A stretch of DNA of 33,897 bases from NCBI GenBank assembly GCA_903831455.1, contig CAIKXV010000133.1:1-33897 (forward strand). The letters are read 5' to 3'. Source of the DNA: an uncultured Pseudomonadota bacterium. GTDB lineage: Bacteria > Pseudomonadota > Gammaproteobacteria > Burkholderiales > CAIKXV01. A program made the translations under genes and the position numbers. The stretch's first letter is position 1; the number at the start of each line of letters is the position of its first letter. Below are positions 1-6,928 of the stretch, piece after piece. The notes beneath the pieces were generated by a model. That model was not told the origin of the DNA. It worked only from the letters and a program-made list of their open reading frames with translations, and searched no databases.

Positions 1-34
1 ACACTCTTTCCCTACACGACGCTCCTTCCGATCT
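1..34 (+). other. Illumina read-1 adapter remnant (non-genomic)
   Basis: The first 34 bases match the standard 33-base TruSeq read-1 adapter end to end, apart from one extra C near base 24. They finish in the adapter's terminal GATCT. The last T at base 34 is the ligation overhang base, so genomic DNA begins at base 35. This is an untrimmed sequencing artefact at a contig end, not a biological element. Confidence 0.96.
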
Positions 35-678
35 CAGCCCGCGGGGGTGGCCGGCGGGGTCGCCTTCGGTCCCCGCGGCCCGTGGGGTCGGTCGTGGTGA
101 CGGTGACCCGCGGGCGCGGGCGGCAGCGCGATGCCGCGATCGCGGGCGCGCTGCTCGATGTCGCTGCGGTGCGCCTGCGCGAGCGCGCGGCGCTCCTCGG
201 GGGCCGCTGCGCGCATCTTCTCGCGGAAGGCAGCCCGCTCCTCGGGCGTGGTGAGCGACTGGTAGGCTTCGCGCCGCGCCTCGCGCGGGGCCTCCCCGGC
301 GCCCTGGGCGCCGTGATGGCCCCGCGGGCCGTGGGCGCGGGCCCCGGGGGAGGGTGGCGCCAGGCCACGCTCCGCCGCGCGCCGCTCGAGTTCCTGGCGC
401 TGCGCCCGCGCGAGGCCTTCCCGCTCCTGCGGGGAGGCCGCCTGCATCTTCTCCCGGAACGCGGCGCGCTCCTCCGGGCTCATCAGTGACCGGTAGGCTT
501 CGCGGCGGGCGCCCTCCGCACCCTGGGGGACGGACGCGGTTGCCGGGGCAGGCGGGGTGGAGGACTGCGCGCGGGCGCCCAACGGGGGCAGGACGAGCGT
601 GGCGGCGGCCAGCGCGCCGGCGAGCGCGACACCGAGGCGAGTGCGGCGATGGGGAACGGCTGCGGCGAGATCGGACAT
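34..678 (-). CDS. exported protein with two tandem PEERAAFREKM repeats, probably truncated at the contig edge
   Basis: The start at 678 is chosen because a clear AGGAGA ribosome site lies just upstream and the N-terminus then reads as a signal peptide: Arg-rich residues 11-14, a hydrophobic run to about 36, and cleavage after ARA. The mature part carries two ~45-residue repeats (roughly residues 57-105 and 134-178). Each contains a PEERAAFREKM core followed by a charged helix, and they are separated by a His/Gly/Pro linker. The repeats look amphipathic and helical. I do not recognise a named family; a Spy/CpxP-like periplasmic chaperone or metal-binding role is only a guess. The apparent stop codon (34-36) uses the last base of the adapter, so the real C-terminus is probably missing. 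The gene is divergent from the downstream hydratase gene. Confidence 0.7.
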   Translation of the reverse strand: MSDLAAAVPHRRTRLGVALAGALAAATLVLPPLGARAQSSTPPAPATASVPQGAEGARREAYRSLMSPEERAAFREKMQAASPQEREGLARAQRQELERRAAERGLAPPSPGARAHGPRGHHGAQGAGEAPREARREAYQSLTTPEERAAFREKMRAAAPEERRALAQAHRSDIEQRARDRGIALPPAPAGHRHHDRPHGPRGPKATPPATPAG

Positions 679-854
679 GGACGTCTCCTGAGGGAGGCCC
701 GTCCGGGTCGCCCGGGGATGGGCGACCGTCGGGCGGACGGCAAGTCCATTGCACCCGGGAAGTGTCAATGGACGATGTCCAGTCCGTCGCGATGTGTAAC
801 GGGATGTGAACCGCGCCTGGGCCCGGCGTGCGAACATCCGCGGGGGAGATCCGC

Positions 855-1898
855 ATGATCATCGACTGCCACGGACACTACACCACGGCGCCCCCGGCGC
901 TCGAGCGATGGCGCGAGCGGCAGGTCGCCGCGCTCGGCGACCCCGGGCATCGCCCGCGGGCCTCGGAACTGCGCATCGGCGACGACGAACTGCGCGACTC
1001 CGTCGAGGCCAACCAGCTGCGCGTGATGGACGAGCGCGGTTGCGACCTCACCGTGTTCTCGCCGAGGGCGAGCCACATGGCCCACCACGTGGGCGACTTC
1101 GAGGCGAGTGCCGCGTGGGCCGGCCTGTGCAACGAACTCTGCCATCGCGTGGCCCGTCTCTTCCCCGGTCGATTCGCCGGGGCGGCGATGCTTCCGCAGT
1201 CGCCGGGGGTGGACCCGCGCACCTGCCTGCCGGAACTCGATCGCTGCATCCGCGACTACGGATTCGTCGCGGTCAACCTCAATCCAGACCCTTCGGGCGG
1301 GCACTGGCGCGAGCCGCCGCTCACCGACCGGCACTGGTATCCGCTGTACGAGCGGCTGGTGGAGCTGGACGTACCCGCGATGGTGCACGTGAGCACGAGT
1401 TGCAACCCCTGCTTCCACACCACGGGCGCCCATTACCTCAACGCCGACACGACCGCCTTCATGCAGCTGGTCGCCGGGGACCTGTTCGCCGACTTCCCCA
1501 CGCTGCGGCTCGTCATCCCGCACGGCGGTGGCGCGGTGCCCTACCACTGGGGGCGGTTCCGCGGCATTGCCGCTGCGCTGGGTCGACCGTCGCTCGGCGA
1601 GCACCTGCTGGGCAACGTGTACTTCGACACCTGCGTCTACCACCAGGCCGGCATCGACCTGCTGGCGCGGGTGGTGCCCTCGGCGAACCTGCTCTTCGGC
1701 AGCGAAACCTTCGGCGCGGTTCGCGGCATCGATCCCGAGACCGGGTACGCCTGGGACGACACCCGCCGGTACCTCGAGGCCACGCCCTGCCTGACCCCCG
1801 AGGCCCGGGCCGGGATCTTCGCGGGCAACGCGCTGCGGGCCTACCCGCGGCTGGCGCGGATACTCGAGGCTGGACGACCCGACACCGGGGCGGCATGA
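855..1898 (+). CDS. ligJ: 4-oxalomesaconate hydratase (LigJ-type, amidohydrolase family)
   Basis: This 347-residue protein of the amidohydrolase-2 family matches Sphingobium LigJ from memory along its whole length. LigJ hydrates 4-oxalomesaconate to 4-carboxy-4-hydroxy-2-oxoadipate in the protocatechuate 4,5-cleavage (and gallate) pathway. The N-terminal metal motif reads DCHGH with H6 and H8. H178 lies in MVHVS, H223 in IPHGGG and E284 in FGSET; these are the zinc ligands and catalytic acid at the same numbering as in LigJ. The ATG at 855 is preferred over an in-frame ATG at 828 because GGGGGAGA sits 5 bases upstream and the family begins MIIDCHGH. No other lig/gal gene is nearby. The following genes (UPF0114, Bug receptor) could supply uptake of an aromatic or tricarboxylate compound, but that is inference. 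Confidence 0.87.
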   Translation: MIIDCHGHYTTAPPALERWRERQVAALGDPGHRPRASELRIGDDELRDSVEANQLRVMDERGCDLTVFSPRASHMAHHVGDFEASAAWAGLCNELCHRVARLFPGRFAGAAMLPQSPGVDPRTCLPELDRCIRDYGFVAVNLNPDPSGGHWREPPLTDRHWYPLYERLVELDVPAMVHVSTSCNPCFHTTGAHYLNADTTAFMQLVAGDLFADFPTLRLVIPHGGGAVPYHWGRFRGIAAALGRPSLGEHLLGNVYFDTCVYHQAGIDLLARVVPSANLLFGSETFGAVRGIDPETGYAWDDTRRYLEATPCLTPEARAGIFAGNALRAYPRLARILEAGRPDTGAA

Positions 1899-2158
1899 GG
1901 TTAGACTCCCGGCGTGGCAACCGCATCGCCCGGCCGCGGCCGGGTGGGCGGGTGGCCGACCGCTTCCGTTCGCTCGCGCGCACGCGCGCTGTCGGTGCCC
2001 CGGGCGCTCGCGCGGCGATCGCGGTGGGCGCCCCGGGGTCCGAACCCGCGGGTCGCGGCGAACCGCCGCCCGCGCGCAGTCGGAGCACTGCCCGCAGCCG
2101 ATCGCCCGCGCCGCCCGACCCTGCGCCCACCCGCTGATCCGCAGACAGACCACTGCCC

Positions 2159-2656
2159 ATGAAATCGCTCGAACTGTTCGTCGAACGCGTGATCCTCGCC
2201 AGCCGCTGGCTGCTGGTCGTCTTCTACGTCGGGCTCGGTGCCGCGCTTGCGGTCTACGCGGTGTCCTTCGTCGCGAAGTTCTTCAAGGTGGCGACCTCGG
2301 TCCTCGAATACAGCGACGAGCAGATGATCCTCGCCATGCTCTCGCTGATCGACGCCGCGCTGGTGGCGAGCCTGATCGTGATGGTGATGATCGCGAGCTA
2401 CGAGAATTTCGTCAGCCGCTTCGACGAACGCAACGAGGACGTGTCCTTCCTCGGCAAGCTCAACGCGGGCAGCCTGAAGATCAAGGTCGCCTCCTCGATC
2501 GTGGCCATCTCGTCCATCCACCTGCTGCAGGTGTTCCTGAACGTGTCCGAGTACGAGAACGACAAGATCATGTGGGCCACCATCGTCCACCTGGCCTTCG
2601 TCGCCTCGGCGCTGATCATGGGCTTCCTCGAGCAGATCATGGCCAAGCTGAAGTAG
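2159..2656 (+). CDS. UPF0114 (YqhA-like) inner-membrane protein
   Basis: This 165-residue protein has four predicted membrane helices (about residues 15-38, 55-80, 108-125 and 138-160). Features of the TIGR00645/UPF0114 family, to which E. coli YqhA belongs, are the N-terminal VERVILASRWLL segment, the central SLIDAALVASL helix and the SSIHLLQVFL segment. Length agrees with the family. The molecular function of YqhA proteins is not established. No strong ribosome site is visible before the ATG. The gene lies between the LigJ-type hydratase and a Bug receptor on the same strand, but the 260-base gap before it argues for its own promoter. Confidence 0.9.
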   Translation: MKSLELFVERVILASRWLLVVFYVGLGAALAVYAVSFVAKFFKVATSVLEYSDEQMILAMLSLIDAALVASLIVMVMIASYENFVSRFDERNEDVSFLGKLNAGSLKIKVASSIVAISSIHLLQVFLNVSEYENDKIMWATIVHLAFVASALIMGFLEQIMAKLK

Positions 2657-2740
2657 ACGCGACACAAGAGGGCGGCTCCCGCGGGCACGCTCCATCCTTC
2701 ATCCGGCACGGGAGGCGTGCCGTCCAGAGAGAGGTTACCG

Positions 2741-3706
2741 ATGACCCTGCGTGCGCTCGTCGCCCTGACGCTGGCTGCAGCCGCCGTTGCGGCCCAGGCC
2801 CAGCCCCAGGATGATTACCCGTCCCGTCCGATCCGCCTGATCACCCCGGCCGCGCCCGGCGGCACCACCGACATCCTGGCGCGACTGACCGCGGCCAAGC
2901 TCACCGAATCGATGCGCCAGCAGGTGCTGGTGGACAACCGGGCGAGCGCCTCGGGCATCAACGCGGGCGAGATCACCGCGCGCGCCGCGCCCGATGGCTA
3001 CACCCTGTTCCTGGTCTATCACCAGCACACCATCAACGCGGCGCTCAACAGCAAGCTGCCCTACCACCCGGTCGACGACTTCACGCCGATCTCCCAGCTC
3101 ACCACCGCCGGGCTGATGCTGGTCGTCAACCCGTCCAGTCCTCCGCGCACCGCGAAGGAATTCGTCGAGTGGACCCGTGGTTTCAAGGGCGGGCTCAACT
3201 TCGGGTCTGCCGGCATCGGCAGCGGCGGCCATCTGGCGGGCGAACTGTTCAACCTGATGGCCGGCGTGAAGGGCCAGCATATCCCGTACAAGGGGTCCGG
3301 TCCGGCGCTCGCCGACCTGCTGGGCGGGCAGTACCACTACAACTTCGCGGGCATGCAGGCCGCGCAGAACCTGGTGCGCGCAGGCAAGCTGCGGGGCCTC
3401 GCGGTCACCAACCCGAAGCGGGTCCCGGCGATGCCGGACATCCCGGCCATGGCCGAGGTGATTCCCGGCTTCGAGGTGGTGGGCTGGTACGGCATCGCCG
3501 GTCCGGCGCGCATGCCCAAGGCGCTGGTGAGCCGCCTCAACACCGAACTGCTCAACATGCTGCGCCTGCCGGACGTGCGCGAGCGCATCATCAACGACGG
3601 CTCCGAGCCGATAGGCAATTCGCCCGAGGCGTTCCGCGCGATGATGCGCGAGGACCTCGCCAAGTGGGCGAAGCTGGTCAAGTTGAGCGGAGCGAAGTTC
3701 AACTGA
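2741..3706 (+). CDS. Bug-family (TctC) tripartite tricarboxylate transporter receptor
   Basis: This is a 321-residue periplasmic substrate-binding protein. A short signal peptide (residues 1-20, cleavage after AQA) is followed by the family hallmark YPSRPIRLITP and a Gly-Gly-Thr-Thr-Asp ligand loop. The central NFGSAGIGSGGHLAGELF segment and the HIPYKGSGPALADLLGGQ block are typical of Bug proteins, which bind carboxylates or small organic ligands through backbone and water contacts. The ATG at 2741 is chosen over one at 2717 because AGAGAGAGG lies 6 bases before it and the signal peptide then starts correctly. The ligand cannot be deduced. The hydratase upstream makes an aromatic ring-cleavage acid a reasonable guess only. 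TctA/TctB partners are absent from the window. Confidence 0.93.
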   Translation: MTLRALVALTLAAAAVAAQAQPQDDYPSRPIRLITPAAPGGTTDILARLTAAKLTESMRQQVLVDNRASASGINAGEITARAAPDGYTLFLVYHQHTINAALNSKLPYHPVDDFTPISQLTTAGLMLVVNPSSPPRTAKEFVEWTRGFKGGLNFGSAGIGSGGHLAGELFNLMAGVKGQHIPYKGSGPALADLLGGQYHYNFAGMQAAQNLVRAGKLRGLAVTNPKRVPAMPDIPAMAEVIPGFEVVGWYGIAGPARMPKALVSRLNTELLNMLRLPDVRERIINDGSEPIGNSPEAFRAMMREDLAKWAKLVKLSGAKFN

Positions 3707-3866
3707 CCACGCGCGGGCCCCGGCCGCGGGGCGCGAGGCACGACCTCGGCGAGGCCATCGCGGGCGGTGGCGTTGCCGTGCCGGTGGCGGTCCGACCGCG
3801 GTCGCTCGCGCGCGGTGCCGGCGCGCGCCGCGCCGAGGCCCGGGATCCCGCGCGGCGGGCCGGCCG

Positions 3867-4961
3867 CTACAGCGGATCGACGCGGATGCCGCCGCGCCGG
3901 ATCACCTCGCCCCAGCGTGCGAGGTCCTTGCGTACCAGTGCGGCGACATCGGTCGCGCCGCCCCACTGGAACTCGATGGCCTGCGCGGCGAACTGCTCGC
4001 GCAGGGCGGGCGTCTCCACCACCCGCCGCAGATCGGCGGCGAGGCGCTCGATCACCGGCCCCGGTGCGCCGTTGCGGGCGAGCAGGCTGAACCACGTGGC
4101 GGCATCGTAGCCGGGGAATCCCAGTTCGGCGACGGTGGGCACCTCGGGCATCGCGGTGAGCCGTCGCGCGGAGGTGACCGCCAGCGCGCGAACCTTGCCG
4201 GCCTTCACCATCGGGATGGCGGTGATCGGCGGGTTGAACAGTACCTGCAACTGCCCGGCCATCAGGTCGGGCAGCGCGGAGGCCCCTCCCTTGTACGGCA
4301 CGTGGGTCATCCGGGTGCCGGTGGCCGCCATGAACCACTCGGTGGAGATGTGCACCACTCCGCCGATGCCCGAGGATCCGAAGTTCAGGCGGCCGGGTTG
4401 CGTACGCGCGAGGTCGACCAGTTCCCGGACCGACTTCGCCGCCACCTGGGGGTTGACGACGATCATGAGCGGCGAGAACCCGATCAGTCCGACGGGCGCG
4501 ACATCGCGCTGCGGATCGTAGGGCAGCTTCGGATAGAGCAGCGGATTGAGGACCAGGCCGTTGAAGCCCTCGAGCATCAGCGTGTAGCCGTCGCCGCCGG
4601 CGCGCGCCAGGATCTCGTAGGCGATGATGGTGTTGGCGCCGGGCCGGTTGTCCACCACCATCGGCTGGCCCAGCGAATCTCCCATGCGCTGCGCGACCGA
4701 GCGCGCGAGCAGGTCGGTCACGCCGCCCGCGGAGAAGGGCACCAGCAGGCGGACCGGCTTCTGCGGCCAGGGGGCGCTCGCCGTCGCGGCGGTTGCGGAC
4801 GGCGGCAGTGCCGCGAGTACGGCCCCGAGCAGGGCAGCCCGGGCGAGCGACCGGGGTGCAGCCGCGGAACGCAGCCTGCTGGGGTCGACGCGTGATCCGG
4901 ACGCGCGGACGTGGGCGGCGTGGCTGGCGGGGGTGCACGGACGATGGAGGGTGTCGGGCAT
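3867..4961 (-). CDS. Bug-family (TctC) tripartite tricarboxylate transporter receptor
   Basis: This is a periplasmic receptor of about 364 residues. The family landmarks are WPQKPVRLLVPFSAGGVTD near the mature N-terminus, NRPGANTI, NFGSSGIGGVVH and THVPYKGGASALPDLMAGQ. The hydrophobic segment RAALLGAVLAALPPSATA is the signal peptide. The start is uncertain: the ATG at 4961 gives a long Pro/His-rich N-region and has no good ribosome site, and an in-frame ATG exists at 5078. It lies downstream of, and on the same strand as, the AtuA-like pair with a gap of about 150 bases, so it may deliver that pathway's substrate. It is convergent with the receptor gene ending at 3706. Confidence 0.9.
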   Translation of the reverse strand: MPDTLHRPCTPASHAAHVRASGSRVDPSRLRSAAAPRSLARAALLGAVLAALPPSATAATASAPWPQKPVRLLVPFSAGGVTDLLARSVAQRMGDSLGQPMVVDNRPGANTIIAYEILARAGGDGYTLMLEGFNGLVLNPLLYPKLPYDPQRDVAPVGLIGFSPLMIVVNPQVAAKSVRELVDLARTQPGRLNFGSSGIGGVVHISTEWFMAATGTRMTHVPYKGGASALPDLMAGQLQVLFNPPITAIPMVKAGKVRALAVTSARRLTAMPEVPTVAELGFPGYDAATWFSLLARNGAPGPVIERLAADLRRVVETPALREQFAAQAIEFQWGGATDVAALVRKDLARWGEVIRRGGIRVDPL

Positions 4962-5115
4962 GGCAGGGATCCGGGGAGGGTTGCTGGGCGGGTCTGGGTC
5001 TGGACAGGCGGCAGGGCCGAGGGCTGAACGGGTCGAGGGTCGAAGAGCTGAGGATCCGGAGGGCGACGGGTCGGACACGCGGCTGCGATCCGTCGGGTCG
5101 CGTGCGTCGACCGGA

Positions 5116-5442
5116 TCAGTCGATGGGCATCGCGAGCAGCGCGAAGGCCATCGCCTTGCCGTGCGCGTCCAGCGCCGTCGAGGTGGTCACGCCGCCGCCG
5201 AGCGCGTGCTCGCAGACGAACTGCAATGCGTGCTGCCCCGGGACCAGGTGCCGCGTGACCGGGCCGCGGACCCGCTCGCGCAGGTGGGCGGCCACGGCCT
5301 GGGGCGTGAGGCGATCGACCAGCAGCGGATAGTCCCCCGCGCGATAGGCGAACACCGACAGGATCGAGGTGTCGCCCTTGTCGCCGGCGCGGCAATGGGC
5401 GAGGTCGTGCAGGGTTCGGTGAGCTGCGTCGCCCCGGCTCAT
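5116..5442 (-). CDS. AtuA-associated small protein (ferredoxin-fold-like C-terminal domain)
   Basis: This 108-residue protein starts at 5442, where its ATG overlaps the stop of the AtuA gene in a 4-base ATGA, a sign of translational coupling. An ATG at 5490 would also be open but lies deeper inside the AtuA gene. Residues such as AHCRAGDKGDTSILSVFAY and the C-terminal HGKAMAFALLAMPI resemble the small C-terminal domain found either fused to, or encoded right after, AtuA-family proteins. It contains no cysteine cluster, so the ferredoxin-like label refers to fold only. It probably forms one functional unit with the upstream protein. The catalytic role of the pair is not known to me. Confidence 0.8.
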   Translation of the reverse strand: MSRGDAAHRTLHDLAHCRAGDKGDTSILSVFAYRAGDYPLLVDRLTPQAVAAHLRERVRGPVTRHLVPGQHALQFVCEHALGGGVTTSTALDAHGKAMAFALLAMPID

Positions 5443-6827
5443 GGTCGCGAAGCGCTTGCGGTGCCGGCCGAACGCGTCGCGCCGCTCCAACCGCGCTCGT
5501 CGGTGCAGAGCCAGGTCACCGCGGGCTGGACCGCTTCGCGCGGCAGCAGGGTGGAGACGATGCCGATGCGTTCGGTGACGGCGCGACGCACGCCGCCCCC
5601 GCCGGCGGGACCATTGGTGTAGAGCGCCTCGACCTCCATGCCGACCCGCGTGGCCTGTTCGCGCGAGGGGGCGCTGGCAGCCAGCCTCAGCCGGACTTCG
5701 TACGGTTCGGCGTCGTGTCCGAAGTTCGTCCCGTGGATCGAGTCCACGCCGATGAGGTCAATCCGCAGGTCGGGGAGCTCGGTGCCGAGCCGCTCGCGGA
5801 GGATGCGGCCAGCGAGGATGGCTCGCGCTCGCGCACCCGGTCCCGCATACGAGATTTCGCCCTCGCCCAGGAAGCCTGCGAGATACCCCACGCTCACCTT
5901 GAGCGTGGCCGTCCGCTGCCGCCCGCGGGCTCCACCGACCGCGACCCTGTTCTCGCCGGCTTCGGCCAGTTCGACCGCGGTGAAGTCGGCGACGACGTCG
6001 GGCGTGACGTAGGCGGCGGGGTCGGTCACCTCGTAGAGCAGCTGCTCGCGCACCGTGCGCAGCGTGATCGCGCCGCCGGTACCCTCGACCTTGCCGATCG
6101 TGCCCCGCCCATCGGCCGTGACATCGCAGTAGGGGAATCCGAGCCACGCGAGATCGGACACGTCCTTCAGTCCGGGGTCGGCGAAGTATCCCCCGCTCAC
6201 CTGGCCCGCGCATTCGAGGAGGTGTCCCACGAGCGTGCCCGCGGCCAGCCGGTCCGCGTCGTCGGCACGCCAGTCGAACGCGTGGATGATCGGGGCGAGG
6301 AACAGCGAAGGGTCCGCGACCCGGCCGGTGACGATCACGTCGGCGCCACCGGCGATGGCCGGCACCAGTGCGTCTGCGCCCAGGTAGGCGTTGGCCGAGA
6401 CCAGCGGACCCTGCGCGTCGAGCGGCTGGCCGGTTTCCATCGCGGGCGTGGTCGGGTCGATCCGGTCGAGCACGTCGTCGCCGCTGACCACGGCCACGCG
6501 CAGCGGCAGGCCGAGCTCGCGGGCGATCGAGACCACCGCATGGCCTGCGCCCATGGGGTCGGCTGCCCCCATGTTGGTCACGATCCGGAAGCCGCGCCGG
6601 GCCGCGAGCGGGAGCAGCGCGCGCATTCGAGCGCGCAGCAGGGGGTCGTGTCCCGCCGCGGGATCGGCGCGTCGCCGCACCTGCGCGGCCGCGATCGTGC
6701 GTTCGGCCAGGCACTCGAGCACCATCCAGTCGAGTTCGCCGCGGTCGGCCAGCACCACGGCCGCGTCGATCCGGTCGCCCTGGAAGCCCGCGCCGCAGCC
6801 GATCCGCAGGCGGTCAACGCCCGGCAT
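5439..6827 (-). CDS. AtuA-family (DUF1446) protein
   Basis: This 462-residue protein resembles the acyclic terpene utilisation AtuA / DUF1446 family. Recognisable segments are RIGCGAGFQGDRIDAA at the N-terminus, TNMGAADPMGAG, the GADVIVTGRVADPSLFLAP block and the C-terminal GTNFGHDAEPYEVRLRL. In Pseudomonas, atuA is needed for growth on citronellol-type compounds, but its reaction is not settled, and most homologues in Burkholderiales sit beside Bug receptors rather than in atu operons. The only visible start is the ATG at 6827, with a poor ribosome site. It heads a minus-strand unit with the small coupled protein and a Bug receptor and is divergent from the ABC exporter gene. The substrate is unknown. 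Confidence 0.85.
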   Translation of the reverse strand: MPGVDRLRIGCGAGFQGDRIDAAVVLADRGELDWMVLECLAERTIAAAQVRRRADPAAGHDPLLRARMRALLPLAARRGFRIVTNMGAADPMGAGHAVVSIARELGLPLRVAVVSGDDVLDRIDPTTPAMETGQPLDAQGPLVSANAYLGADALVPAIAGGADVIVTGRVADPSLFLAPIIHAFDWRADDADRLAAGTLVGHLLECAGQVSGGYFADPGLKDVSDLAWLGFPYCDVTADGRGTIGKVEGTGGAITLRTVREQLLYEVTDPAAYVTPDVVADFTAVELAEAGENRVAVGGARGRQRTATLKVSVGYLAGFLGEGEISYAGPGARARAILAGRILRERLGTELPDLRIDLIGVDSIHGTNFGHDAEPYEVRLRLAASAPSREQATRVGMEVEALYTNGPAGGGGVRRAVTERIGIVSTLLPREAVQPAVTWLCTDERGWSGATRSAGTASASRP

Positions 6828-6928
6828 GGAAGACGGTTCCGTTCATCGGCGGATTGTCGGTGGCCGGGCGCGGCAGCGTCAATGCACGTGCCCGTGCTGT
6901 GGGACAATGGCGGCGGAAGGATTCGACG

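Noticed and set aside
1975-1989. Alternating CG/CA tract that could form Z-DNA
   Set aside because: Only 15 bases long, and such tracts are expected by chance at this GC content. No supporting context.
3717-3732. GCCCC/GGGGC hairpin between the convergent Bug receptor genes as a terminator
   Set aside because: The stem is only 5 base pairs without a T-tract, and similar GC hairpins are frequent in this sequence.
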